DNA from: Phycisphaerales bacterium
GTDB taxonomy: Bacteria; Planctomycetota; Phycisphaerae; UBA1845; UTPLA1
DNA length: 64,000 nucleotides
NCBI GenBank assembly: GCA_020639075.1
Contig: JACKHI010000001.1
Span: forward strand, 5,270,001-5,334,000
Direction of reading: 5' to 3'
Numbering within the stretch: the first letter of the stretch is position 1; the number at the start of each line of letters is the position of its first letter. Position numbers and translations under genes: made by a program. Below the pieces are notes generated by a model. That model ran no database searches. It worked only from the letters and a program-made list of their open reading frames with translations, and was not told the DNA's origin. Positions 45,873 to 59,600 of this stretch are shown piece after piece.

Positions 45873-46873
45873 CGCATTTCTCCGAGATCGGGATCGGGCT
45901 CCGGGCCAGCATCGTGCGTGAATTCGTCGAACGCGGAGTAATCGTAGCGTTCCACGGCTTCATCGAGATCGTCCATGTCCATGGAATCCTGTCCGCCGGA
46001 CACTTCGGCTTCATCGTGCGGCGCGACTTCGATGGTCAGATCGTGGCCTTCGTCGAGCCGCGTATGGACGACGGCCTGCGCGACTTCCAGACGATGGATG
46101 ACTTCCGTCATGTCCTTGGGCCGGCGATAGGGCTCGTATTCGCAGCATTCCATGACGAGCCGCGAGAGAACGGTGGGAATCTCCGGGTTCAGTTTCGACG
46201 GCGTGGGGATTTCCGCCTGGTCGGGCACATCCTGTCGCTTGCCGTGCTTCGTGATGACAGTCGGATACGTCTGGCCCGTCAGCGCCCAGTAGAGCGTCGC
46301 GCCGAGATTGAAGACGTCCGTCGGTTTTCCGAGGGTTTTTCGGTTCACCTGTTCCGGCGCGATGTAGTCGGGCGTGCCCTGGATGCGCGGTTTGCGGAAG
46401 CCGATCTCGCAGGCCTGTCCGAAGTCGATGATCTTCACGCCGCCGGTGATTCTCAGCAGGATGTTGTTGGGTTTGATATCCGTGTGCAGATAGCCGCGTT
46501 CGTGCATGTGATGGAGACCGTCGGCGACTTGCACGAAAATCTCAAGCGTTTTGTCGATGCGATTGGGACGCGCGCGATCCATGCCCATGCCGTCGACGTA
46601 TTCCATGATCGTCTGCGTCTCGTTGAGTTTGAGCATCTTCCGGACGCGTCGAAGCTCGTGCGAGACGCGCAGATATGGATGTTCGAAACGGATCGATATC
46701 TCGTGCTCGTTGATGGCCTGGTCGAGGAATCGCGTGTCTTCGTGGGCCTCGCGCGTGACTCGCTTGAGGGCGAAGACTTCGCCAGTCTCGGGATGCACCA
46801 CTTGGAATACGTGGGAGCGCGCGCCGTCACCGAGCTTCTTGATGATGTTGTATCCGGCAACGAAATCGGCCAC
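45869..46873 (-). CDS. Ser/Thr protein kinase (Hanks type), soluble
   Basis: A 334-residue protein kinase. Visible parts are the glycine loop GDGARSHVF (15-23), the ATP-anchoring Lys37 (ALKR) with Glu57, the catalytic loop HTDIKPNN (130-137, Asp132; HTD in place of HRD), DFG (150-152) and APE (172-174). After the kinase domain (to about 270) comes an acidic tail (DSMDMDDLDEA, DAGPEPDPDLGE) with no membrane segment or sensor domain. The start is GTG 46873 with an AGAGAG stretch upstream. Coupled to the phosphatase by a 4-base overlap, it looks like a reversible phosphorylation module. Substrate unknown. Confidence 0.88.
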   Translation of the reverse strand: MADFVAGYNIIKKLGDGARSHVFQVVHPETGEVFALKRVTREAHEDTRFLDQAINEHEISIRFEHPYLRVSHELRRVRKMLKLNETQTIMEYVDGMGMDRARPNRIDKTLEIFVQVADGLHHMHERGYLHTDIKPNNILLRITGGVKIIDFGQACEIGFRKPRIQGTPDYIAPEQVNRKTLGKPTDVFNLGATLYWALTGQTYPTVITKHGKRQDVPDQAEIPTPSKLNPEIPTVLSRLVMECCEYEPYRRPKDMTEVIHRLEVAQAVVHTRLDEGHDLTIEVAPHDEAEVSGGQDSMDMDDLDEAVERYDYSAFDEFTHDAGPEPDPDLGEMR

Positions 46874-47658
46874 GTCGTCGCTTCTCTCTCTTCCGTCCGG
46901 CGGATCGCCGCACTGGCGATGCCATGTAAATACTTGCCAGTCAGGACATTACGGCTGCGGTCCGCGAACGTCTCCGAAGGCGGGACGGCCGGATAGCTGA
47001 TTGTATCCTAATCGGAACGAGCGATCCTCAAAACGGGCTGATACGGCTTTTTTTCGAGCCGGCGCGGATATCGGGACGGTCTTTCGGCCGAGATTGGGGA
47101 TCGCAATTCGCCGATTGGCGGGGCCGGCGGCGTCGTTCTGCGGTCCGGATCCGGACCCGGGCGTTCGGTCGGATCCAGGTTGGCTCCGCGGGGGCGAGAT
47201 CGACGCCAGCGTCCCAGAACTTTCACATCGCGTGCACTCGCGCCGGTTCGGCGATGTTGCGCCTGCGAAGGCAGCGGCAGTGCTGATATGAGCGACTCGG
47301 GCGAGGCGTCGATCCGCCCGCAACCGAGTGCCGTGCCAATGTCATTCGGCCCTTGATTGTCGGACGTTGCACGGCGTCAACGTCGAAATGTTGGCAATTC
47401 CTGCCGAGCCTGCAATCCCAAAATCGAAAGTAGACCCAATGTTGAATCATGCCGACGTGGACGAACGTGGAGACTCGGAATGTTCCGTCTCCGCAGCGCT
47501 GTGTCGTGGCTTATCCGAAACGTGGCGATGGATTGCCGCAACGCGTGATCAAACGGCCCGGCGCAGGCAACGGTACCGAAGTTCGATCCGGGTCTGTGCA
47601 CACTGTCGCGACGAGCGGCGGAATGAACCGGCGAGAACGTCCCAACAAGGGTCTGTCC
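46874..47658. other. Gap between the kinase and the giant protease gene
   Basis: No RNA gene, repeat or clear terminator is recognised. The frame of the giant gene stays open upstream to an ATG at 47449, but this part has no ribosome binding site, no signal-peptide features and an Arg-rich composition, so I treat it as leader. Promoters for the two divergent genes must lie here, but I cannot point to convincing hexamers. Confidence 0.5.
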
Positions 47659-50600
47659 ATGTCGACCACAAACGACGCGCGTCAAGATTATTCGTCAATT
47701 ACCGTCAGGGGGGCCGCAGGAAAGATGTTCTGCTCCGATTCTACATCGCGATCGAGGATCGTACGCGCCGCATGTGCGCGTCGATGTGTCATGCTTGCGG
47801 GTGCCGCGCTGATGGCGGCGGCCGTCCTTCTGCCGGCAGTGCGAGTTGAGGCAGCGCCGGCGTTCGGCAAGGTCTTCGACCTGCGCCAGCCCAACGGCGA
47901 CGTGGCGCCCTATCGCATCTGGGGCGACGAGTACTACCAGATTGTCGAGACACTCGACGGATATACCGTCGTGCGCGATCCGGATACGGAAGAGATCTGC
48001 TATGCCGACGTGACGGCAGACGGATGGGACTTCGTATCGACCGGCGTGCGCGTCGGGGCGGCGGATCCCGCGACGCTCGGGCTCGTGCCGGGCATGCGGA
48101 TCACGTTCGATTCGGAACGAGCCAAGCGGATGGCGGCACGCGCGCGATTCGCCGTGGGCGTTGCCGAGACGCGGGAGGGGCTGAACCTCGCTCCGGGCGC
48201 ACCGATGCCGACGCCTCCGTCGACGGGGAGCGTACTTGGCCTGACGCTGGTTGTGGATTTCTCGGATGAAGTCGGCACGATCGCGATTTCGGAAATCGAC
48301 AATTTCCTGAACCAGGTCAGCTACTCCGGAAATTCCAACAATGGTTCAGTCGCGGACTACTTCTTCGATGTGTCGGACGGCAATCTGACGTACACGAACA
48401 ATGTCCCCGTAGCATACTATCGCGCGGTGAATCCGAAGACGTACTACGACAGCAACATCGCCGCGGGCACGAAGGCGCGCGAGCTCGTTCTCGAGGCCCT
48501 GAATGCCCTGGAAACAGCGGGGCACGATTTCTCCCAGTATGACGCGAACAGCGACGGCAATATCGACGCCGTCAATCTCTTCTACGCGGGCACGCCGACA
48601 TACGGCTTCGCCAAAGGACTCTGGCCGCATCAATGGACGCTATCGCCGACGTTCACCGCCGACGGCAAGACGGCGACGGCCTACCAGATCACGAATATCG
48701 GAACGGGGCTGCAGATGGGCACGTTCTGCCATGAGAGCGGCCATTTGCTGATGGGCTGGCCCGATCTGTACGACTCGGAAGGCGACTCGTCGGGTGTGGG
48801 CGATTACGACTTGATGGGAACGCTCGCGGCGTCGGCATTCGATACGAATCCGCCGGAGCCTGGCGCGTATCTCAAGGAACTCGCGGGCTGGGCGAACGTC
48901 AATCTGCTGACGACGCCTGCAACGGGCCTGAGCCTCGTCGCCGGCACGAACACGTTTTACAAGTTCGTCAATCCGTTGGACTCCAACGAGTTCTTCATTC
49001 TGGAGAATCGCCAGAAGACGGGGCGCGACGCAAGCCTGCCGGACGCCGGCATCGCGATCTGGCACATCGATCTGAACGTCGCCGACAACAACGACCAGAA
49101 TCACACGACAGCATTGCACTACCAGGCATCGCTGGAGCAGGCCGACGGTCTCTTCCAGCTCGAGAATTTCACGAATTATGGAAACGCGGGCGACTTGTAT
49201 GACAGCGCCGGCGTGACGACGTTTGACGACACGACGACGCCTGACTCCGACTGGTGGGACGGTTCGCAGTCGAACCTCGCCATCAGCAGCGTCAGCGCGA
49301 ACGGCGCTACGATGACGTTCAGCTTCGACAATGGCGCGGGAACGCCCATCGAGCTGGCGGTCGACACGATCTCGGCGAAGCAGGCGGGCGTCACGTTCAG
49401 CGTCGGCGTAAACGCGCTCGACGCCTTCGGCGATCCCGGCACCGTTTCCGCGGATACGCGCGTCACGCTGTCGCGAAAGACCGGTACCGGCACGTTGGGC
49501 GGTACGTTGTTCGCGACGATCGCGATGGGTTCCAGCAGTGCCACGATCTCGGGCGTCACGTATGACACCGTCGAATCCGGCGTCGTCCTGACAGCAACGG
49601 CGTCGGGCGGCGACACGCTGACGGCGGCGGATTCGAACGCGTTCAATGTAACGCAGGGACCGCCATCCACGCTGACGGTCGACACGATCGCTGAGCAGAC
49701 GGCGGATTCGGCCTTCGACGTGACAGTCAACGTCGAGGACAACCTCGGCAATGCGACGGGCGTTACAGCGATCACGCTGATCACGCTCTCGCGAAATACA
49801 GGTACCGGCACGCTCTCGGGGACCATCACGGGCGTCCTGAATACGGGCGAAAGTTCCGTGACGATCTCCGGCGTCAAATACGATACGGCCGAAACAGGCG
49901 TGAAATTCAACGCGGCGGCATCGGGGCCGGGCGGCGGCTCGCTGTCGTCGGCCATCACGAATGCGTTTGACGTCGTTGCGGGAACCGGCTCGGTGCTCGA
50001 AATCGCGACGATTTCATCGCCGCAGATCGCCCACGGTCCGTTCGATGTCGGCGTTTCGATTGTCGACTCGGTCGGAAATCCTTCAACGGCAATGGCTGAC
50101 ACCACAGTGACGCTCAGCGTCGCGGCCGGGACGGGAACCGTCGGCGGCGTGATCAGCGGAACGATTCTGAGCGGATCGGGCTCGTGCACGATTTCAGGCG
50201 TCACGTACAGCAAGATCGGCAACAACGTTCGGCTGCGCGCTTCGGCATCGGGCTATACGTCGGCCACGTCAAACACGTTCAACGTGGGTGTGGGCACGGC
50301 GAGCGTTCTCGTCGTCGGATCGATCAGTACGCAGCAGTCCGGCGTCGGCTTTGACGTCGGCGTTTCGACGATGGACGCATACGGCAACACGTCGGCCGTG
50401 ACGGGCGATACGCTCATCACGCTCACGCGTTTCGCCGGCACGGGCAGCCTCGGCGGCACGACGACTGGCACGCTGACGAACGGATCGAGTTCGTTCACGA
50501 TCAGCGGCGTGACCTACGACACGGCGGAAAGCGGCGTCGTCATTCGCGCGGCGGCGTCCGGGTTCACCAATGGCGACTCGAGCGCGTTTACTGTGACGGC

Positions 50601-53600
50601 GGGCGCTGCGGATCGACTTGCGATGGCGACGATCGGCACGCAGGGCGTCGACGTACCGTTCGCCGTGACTGTGACGTCTCGCGACGAATTCGGGCAGGTG
50701 TCGGCCGTGTCGAGCAGCACGACTGTCACATTGACCAAGAAATCCGGCATCGCGGCCTCGGGTACCGTCAGCGGCAATCTGTCGGGTGTCATCACATCCG
50801 GCACCAGCAGCGTGACGATTTCGGGCGTTCTCTGGGACACGGCGGAAACGGGCATTCAATTGACGGCGACGGCCAGCGGCGGCGATACGCTGACGGCGAT
50901 CGACTCGAACTCGTTCGCGGCGGAAGTCCGCAGCGCGACGAAGCTCGGCTTCTCGACGATTGCCAATCACGCGGGCGGCACGCCGTTCGACGTGACAGTC
51001 AACGTGCTGGACGCCATGGACCAGGCGGCTGCCGTGACGCAGGATACGTTTATCTCCGTGACGTTGAAGACGGGGACGGGCTCGCTTTACGGCACGCTTT
51101 CCGGCACGATTGCGGCCGGCGAGCAGCAGATCGTCTTTTCGGATATTGACTACGACACGGCGGAATCGGGCGTCGTCCTCAAGGCGACTGCGAGCGGCGG
51201 CGACACGCTGACGCTGGCGAACTCAAATGCGTTCACGATCACGGCCGGTCCGGCGCAGATTCTCTCGCCGGTGGACGGTTCCACGTTGAACAGCACGAGC
51301 GTCACGTTCCAGTGGAACACGGGCGCCGAAGTCACGCAATATCGACTCTGGGTCGGCACGTCGCCGTTGAATTCGGCGACGGACGCGAACATCTACAAGT
51401 CCGTGGCGCTGACGGGGACGTCGCAGGTCGTGACGGGCATCCCGACGAACGGCAGCACGGTCTACGTCAAGCTGCATTCGTACATCAACAGCGTGTTTCA
51501 GGCGACGAGCTTCACGTACACGGCGCCATCCGCCGGCGTTGCCACGGAACTCGGAATCAATACGATCAGCACGCAGACGGCCGGCACGCCGTTTACCGTG
51601 ACTGTCAAAGCGACGGATGCACTCGGATCGCTGGCCAACGTCACGCAGAACACAGGCGTCACGCTCAGCAAGCAGACGGGCACGGGCACGTTGTCGGGTA
51701 CGCTGACAGGCACGATTCTCAGCGGTATGAGCAGCGTCGCCATCAGCGGCGTTTCGTACAGCAAGGCCGAAACGGGCGTCGTGCTCCGCGCGACGCGCTC
51801 GGCGGGCGATACGCTGAATGCGGGCAACTCGGCGGCCTTTACCGTCAACGGCGGCGCCGCGAACAAGCTCTCTGTCGAGACGATCGCAGATCAGGGCACG
51901 GGCGTCGGATTTGATGTCGTCGTGAACATTCTCGACGCCTCGGACAACCCGTCCGTGGCGACGCAGAGCACGACGATTACATTGACGAAGAAGTCAGGGA
52001 ACATGGCCACGGGTACGCTCGCGGACGTGCGCACAGGCGTGATCGCTCCGGGCGACGGGTCCGTGACGATTTCGGGCGTGACGTGGAGCCTCGATGCGAC
52101 GAACGCCGAAGTCACGGCGACGCCGACTTCAGGCATGACGGGACTGACGCCCGCCGACTCGAACATGTTCGACGTCGCAACGCGCGTCCCGACGAAGCTC
52201 ATCATCACGACGATTCCGAACCAGGGCAAGGGCCTGCCGTTCGACGTCACAATTTCCGCAGCCGACAGCTCCGACGATCTGGCGAATGTCACAAGCGCGA
52301 CACAGGTTACGTTGGCGCTGAATGCCGGCACGGGAACGCTCGGCGGTCAATTGACGGGCACGATCGCCAACGGCGAGAGCAGTGTCACGATCAGCGGCGT
52401 CACGTATAGCGCCTATGAAAACGCTATCGCAATCGAAGCGGCGGCGACGACAGGAATGACGGGATTGACGGACGGTGTCTCAAACACGTTCAACGTCACG
52501 ACTGCGAAGGCGTCGCTAACAAGTCCGGCCGCCAATGGCGACACGTTGACCGGTTCGTCGTACACGTTCGCCTGGGATACCGGCGCCGGCGTGACGCAGT
52601 ACCGCCTCTGGGTGGGCACAGTGCCGATGACGGTCGTCGCGGACGCCGACATCTATCACTCTCTCGCGCTGACGAGCACATCGCAGGCCGTCACGGGGAT
52701 ACCGACGGACGGTTCGTCTGTTTACGTGCGGCTCTTCTCGTACATCAACAGCGTCTGGCAGTCGAAGGACTACACGTTCGTCGCGGCATCTGCGGGCGTT
52801 GCGACGCATCTCGAACTGGGCACGATCGCGACGCAGGTCGCAGGCACGTCGTTCTCCGTCGGCCTGACGACAGTTGACGCGCTCGGCGATCCGGCGACTG
52901 TTACGCAGGACACGCGCGTCGCACTCAGCGTGCAGACGGGCACGGGCGCGATCGGCGGCACGACTTACGGCACGATCGCGAGCGGAACGAGCTCGTTCAC
53001 GATCACGGGCGTCACGTACGATACGGCGGAGACGGGAGTGGTCATTCGCGGCACCAGCGTTGCGGGCGACACGCTCATCGCAGTCAACTCGAACGCATTC
53101 ACAGTGAATGGCGGCACAGCGAGCAAACTGTCGATTGATACGATCAGCGATCAGGGCACAGGCGTCGGCTTCAACGTCGTCGTTCATGTTCTCGACGCCA
53201 ACGACAATGCGGCCGTCGCGACGCAGGCAACAACAATCACGCTGACGAAGAAGTCCGGCAACGCGGCGACGGGAACCGTCAGCGGCGTGACGTCGGGCGT
53301 GGTCGATCCGGGCAACAGCTCCGTGACGATCAGCGGCGTGAAGTGGTCTCTCGACGGAACGAATTGTGAAATCACCGCAACGCCGACCTCCGGCCTGACG
53401 GGGCTGACGCCGGCGAATTCCAACATGTTCGACGTGGCGACACGCACGCCGACGAAACTCGCGTTCACGACGGTTGCTAATCAAGGCACCAACCTTGCAT
53501 TCGACGTCACGATCCAGGCGCTCGACAGCTCGGACCAGCCCGCCAACGTCACAATGGCCACGAAGGTCACGCTGGCGCGCGGCAGCGGCACGGGAACGCT

Positions 53601-56600
53601 CGGCGGCGTCCTCACGGGCACGATCGCCAACGGCACGAGCGAAGTCACGATTTCGGGCGTCACATACAACAAGACGGAAAACAGCGTCACAATGACGGCG
53701 ACGCCGACGACGGGTATGACGGGATTGACCGTCGGCACGTCGAACGCGTTCAACGTTGGCGCGAAGAAGGCGTCTCTGACAAGTCCGGCCGCCGACGGCG
53801 ACACGCTCACGGGCGCGTCGTACACGTTCGTGTGGAACACGGGCTCGGGCGTCACGCAGTACCGATTGTGGGTCGGCTCGGGGCCGATGACGGTCGGAAC
53901 GGATGCTGACATCTACAAGTCGCTCGCTTTGACCGGAACGTCGCAGGCCGTTAGCGGAATTCCGACGGACGGTTCGAATGTCTACGTGCGGCTATTCTCT
54001 TACATCAACAGCGTCTGGCAATCGACTGACTATACGTTCGTCGCGGCCTCGGCGGGTGTTGCGACGCATCTCGAGTTGGGCACGATCGCCACGCAGGTGG
54101 CGGGCACGTCGTTCTCGATCGGTCTGACGTCGACGGACGCGCTCGGCGATCCTGTCGCCGTCACGCAGGACACGAAGATCGCACTGAGCATCCAAACGGG
54201 TACGGGCAGCCTTGGCGGCACGACGTACGGAACGATTCCGAACGGATCGAGCACGTACACGATCGTGGGCGTCACTTATAGCAAGGCGGAAACAGGCGTC
54301 GTGTTTCGCGGCACGAGCGTCGCGGGCGACACGCTTCTGGCGGACAACTCCAATGCATTCACCGTCAACGGCGGCGCCGCCAACAAGCTGTCGATCGAGA
54401 CGGTCGACGACCAGGGAACGGGCGTCGGCTTCGACGTCGTGGTCAATATCCTGGATGCGAGTGACAACCCCGCCGTCGCGACGCAGTCGACGACGATCAC
54501 ACTGACCAAGAAGTCCGGCAACATGGCGTCGGGCACGGCGTCAGGCGTTCTAACCGGAGTGATCGCTCCGGGAGACGGATCCGTCACGATCAGCGGCGTC
54601 AAATGGACGACGGCCGCGACAAGCGCCGAATTGACTGCGACGCCGACGAGCGGCATGACGGGCCTGACTGCAGCCGACTCCAACACGTTCGATGTTACGA
54701 CTCGAACGCCGGCGAAGGTTGCCATTACGACGATCGCAAACCAGGGCACAAATCTGCCGTTCGACGTCGTCGTGCAGGTGCTCGACAGCTCCGATCAGCC
54801 GGCGAACGTCACGAGCGCCACGCAGATTACGCTGACGCGCAGCGCCGGAACCGGCACGTTGGGCGGCGTCCTGACGGGAACCATCGCTAACGGCACCAGC
54901 GAAGTCACGATCTCCGGCGTCACGTACAACAAGACGGAAAACAGCGTCACGCTGACCGCGACGCCGACGACCGGCATGACGGCATTGACCGTCGGCGTAT
55001 CCAACGCCTTCAACGTCGGCACGAAGAAGGCGTCGATGACGACGCCGGCGGCCGAGGGCGACACATTGACCGGCACGTCGTTTACGTTCGTGTGGAACGC
55101 GGGCTCCGGCGTGACGCAGTATCGACTGTGGGTCGCGACCGCGCCGATGACGAGCGTGGCCGATGCGGACATTTATCACTCACTGGCGCTGACGGGCACA
55201 TCGCAGGCCGTTACGGGGCTTCCCGATGACGGTTCAACGGTCTATGTCCGCCTGCATTCGTATATCAACAGCGTCTGGCAGTACAACGACTACACGTACG
55301 TCGCTGCGACTGCGGGTACTGCAACGCACATGCAAATCGTCACGATCGGCACACAGACGGCGGGCGCGACATTCGACGTCGGCGTGCAGGTCGTGGACGC
55401 GTTGGGGGATCCTGCCACCGTCTCGCAGGATACCGGCGTCGCGCTGAGCGTACAGTCGGGCACCGGCACGCTTGGCGGAACGACGACGGGGACAATCGCG
55501 AACGGCTCGAGCAGCTTCACGATCAGCGGCGTCACATACGACAAGGCGGAAACGGGCGTCCAGCTTCGTGCCACGACGGTGGCGGGCGACTCGCTCTTCG
55601 CCGTGAACTCGAACGCGTTCACAGTCAGCGGCGGCGCGGCGACGAAGCTCGCGATTGCGACGATCGCCGATCAGGGAACGAATGTCGAATTTGACGTCAC
55701 TGTCAACATCAACGATGCGAACGACAATCCGGCCGTTGCGTCTCAGACGTCGACCGTCACGCTCACGAAGAAGAGCGGCAGTGCCGCATCGGGCACGATC
55801 GCCGGCGTGACGACGGGCGTCATCCAGGCGGGCGGAAGTTCCGTAACGATCTCCGGCGTCAAGTGGGACTCGGCCGATACGGGCGTCGAACTCACGGCGA
55901 CTGTGACTTCGGGACAGACGGGATTGACGGCGGCCAATTCGAATATGTTCGACGTGTCGACGCGAACGCCGACGAAACTCGCGATCGAGACGATCCCTGC
56001 GCAAGGCAAGGACCAGCCGTTCGACGTGACTGTCAACGTTCAGGATACCGGCGGCGACGTCGCGAACTGCACGCAGTTGACGACGATTACACTTACTGTG
56101 AAGACGGGAACCGGCGCCGTCAGCGGCGTCGTCTCAGGTACGATTGCGGCCGGTGCGAATTCCGTGACGATTTCCGGCGTGATGTACGATACGCTCGAAT
56201 CCGGCGTTGTTCTCACGGCGACGGCTTCCGGCGGCGACAGCCTGACGGCAGCGGATTCCAACGCGTTCAACGTGGCGAAGTCGGCCGCAGTGATGACCAA
56301 TCCGGCGGCGGACGGCGATACGCTGACCAGCGACACAGTGACATTCACATGGACGACGGGATACGGTGTAACGCAGTATCGGCTCTGGGTCGGTACTGCA
56401 CCCATGACGGTCCTCGCCGACGCCGACATCCTGGGTACGCTCGCGTTGTCGACGACGTCGCAGACTGTGTCCGGTCTGCCGATGGACGGCAGTGACGTGT
56501 ACGTCAAGCTCTGGTCGCGAATCGACAACGCATGGCAGTCGCGTGACTACACGTACACGGCCGCTGAAGCCGGCGTGGCCACGAAGCTGACTGTCAGCAC

Positions 56601-59600
56601 GATCTCGGCGCAGCAGGCCGGTGTGCCGTTTTCCGTCGTGGTCAATACCGTCGATGCGTTCGGCTCTTCGGCGAACGTGTCCACTGACACCTCGGTTTCG
56701 TTGTCCCTTGCGACGGGCACGGGCAACGTCGGCGGCACGATCACGGCGACGATCGTCAGCGGATCCAGCAGTGCGACGATCTCCGGCGTCACGTACGACA
56801 CATTGGAGACTGGCGTACAGCTCCGCGCAAATCGTGTAACGGGCGATACGCTGACGGCCGGCGTCTCCAACGCATTCAACGTATCAGCGGGCGTTCCGAC
56901 GGCGATGGCCTTCCAGGCGATTCCGACGCAGGGCGCCGGCGACTCCTTCAGCGTCACGGTCGATGTCCAGGACGCGTATGGAAACATCACGAACGCGACG
57001 ATGGATACGCTCATCACGATCACGAAATCGCCGGCGTCTTCCGCGACAGGCACGCTTGCCGGCGCGGTCGCCGGAACCGTGTCCAGCGGATCGAACAGCA
57101 TCACGCTGAGCGGTCTCAGCTGGGATACCATTGAAACAGGCGTTTCGTTGCGGGCGACGGCATCGGGCGGCAACACGCTGACGATGGCGGACTCGGCGAC
57201 GTTCACGGTCACGGCGGGCGGTCCCGCGAAGTTGTCAATTGCGACGATCGCGGACAAGACGACGTCGGCCGTATTCTCGGTTCGCGTCGACATTCTCGAC
57301 TCGCTCGACAACGCGTCGATGGCTTCCCAGGACACGACGATCACGCTGACGAAGAAGTCGGGGCTCTCGACGACAGGAACGCTCGGCGGCACGCGCGTCG
57401 GCACGCTCGTCGGCGGGGCGTCAGGCCTCACGATCAGCGGTTTGACGTGGAACGCCGCGGATACGGGCGTCGTCTTGACGGCAACAGCCTCCAATGGTGA
57501 CACCGTCACGGCGGGCGACTCGAATTCGTTCACAGTCACGATCGGTACGCCGGTCGACTTCACATTGACGACTGTCTCCGGCGTCGAGGCCGGCGAACCG
57601 TTCGACATCGGCGTCACGGCGATCGATCAGTACGGTAATGCCGCGATGGTCACGGCTGATACCGGCATCGCCATGACGTTGAAGAACGGCACGGGCTCGC
57701 TGGGCGGCGTGACGGCCGGAACGATCCCGATGGGATCGGCCACGTTCACGATCAGCGGACTCACGTACAGCAAGAAGGAGAACAATGTTCGCCTGACGGC
57801 GACGGTTTCCGGCGGCGACAATCTCGGCTCGCCGACGGATACGAACTTCTTCAATGTGGTGGCCGGACCCGCGGCGTCGCTCGGCTTCCAGACGATCGCG
57901 GCCCAGCGCGCCGGCGTGAACTTCAATGTCGTCGTGATTCCGAAGGACCAATTCGGCAACACAACGACAGTCACGCTGGATACGGGCGTTGCCCTGACCA
58001 AGAAGGCCGGTTCAAGCGCGTCGGGTACGCTCGGCGGAACGCTGGCCGGTACGATCACGGCCGGGACCGGCAGCGTGACGATCATGGGCGTGAACTGGGA
58101 TTCGCTTGATAGCGGCGTCATCCTGACAGCGACGCGAACGGGCGGCGATTCACTGACCGCCGGCGATTCCAATGCGTTCAATGTTACGGCAGGACCTGCA
58201 TCGCTGTTGGCACTGACAGTCGCTGATCAGGCGGCGGGCGAGGGCTTCAGCGTCACTGTCAACGCGACCGATTCGCTGGGCAACGCTGCGGCCGTTACGC
58301 AGGACACTGTCATTACACTGTCAAAGACGTCAGGTTCGGGCGCGAGCGGCACGCTCATCGGCGGCGCCGGCGGTCTGTCCGGAACGATCCTCTCGGGCGC
58401 TTCCAGCGTCGTTCTTCCGAACCTGCAATGGAATGTCATGGAAACCGGCGTCCAGATCACGGCGACGCGCAACAGCGGTGACGCACTGACAGCCGGCATG
58501 TCGAATACCTTTACCGTGACGGAAGGACCGCCGGCCAAGCTGGCGTTCAACACGATCTCGGGTCAGGCCGCGGGCACCGGGTTCGATGTCGGCGTCCTGG
58601 CACAGGATCAGTTCGGCAATGCCTCGGGCCTGCTGGTCGACACGCGAATCACGATCAGTCGCTCGGCCGGCACGGGTACCGTATTCGGCACTGTGACCGG
58701 CACGTTCGGTGCCAGCATGACGTCGTTCACGATTTCCGGCGTCAATTACACGGCAGCCGAATCGGGCGTCAGGCTTCGCGCCGCGGCGTCGCTGGGCTTC
58801 CCGTTGACGGCCGGCGTATCGAACTCATTTACCGTGACGCCGGGTACTGTTGCGGCGATGACGATGGACACGATCGCGTCGCAGGCGGCCGGCGTGCCGT
58901 TCGATGTCGTCGTGCACTCGACGGACCAGTTCGGTAACCCGACCAATGCGACGATGGACACGGGCGTTGCGCTGACGCTGAACACGGGCTCCGGCACGCT
59001 GGCCGGCACCGTCGCCGGGACGATCGCGAACGGCACGAGCGCGTTCACGATCTCTGGCGTTACGTACGATGTGGCCGAATCGGGCGTCGTTCTGACGGCG
59101 ACGGCTTCGGGCGGTAATGCGCTCGGCACTGTCAGTTCGAACGCATTCGATTGCACCGGCGGCGCCGCTACGGCGCTGGTCGTCGCAACTGTCGCCGATC
59201 AGGGAATTGATCTCGGCTTCGAAATCGTCGTGAGCGTTGAGGATACCTACGGCAACCCGACGACGGTGTCAGCCGACACCGGCATCTCGATTACCAAGAA
59301 ATCGGGCATCGCAGCGACGGGTACGGCCTACGGCAACCTGACGGGCACGATTCTCAGCGGATCCAGCTCGGCGACGATCTCCGGCGTCAAATGGGATACG
59401 GCTGAAGGCGGCGTTCAGCTGACTGTGGCGAGGACGTCCGGTGACACTGTCACGTCGGACGACACCAACGCATTTACGGTCTCGATCCGACCGCCGGTGA
59501 AGCTTGGCTTCAGCCCGATCGGGACGCAGTCCGTCAATCAGCCGTTCGATGTCGTCGTGGAGGTTTTGGACACGAACGACAACCCGACAGTTGCGACGCA

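Noticed and set aside
46949..47323. Minus-strand frame in the gap before the giant gene
   Set aside because: Low-complexity Arg/Pro/Ser translation with no start signal or family likeness.
47449..47658. N-terminal extension of the giant protease from ATG 47449
   Set aside because: It has no ribosome binding site and would put 70 additional residues before the signal peptide; the ATG at 47659 has AAGGG upstream.
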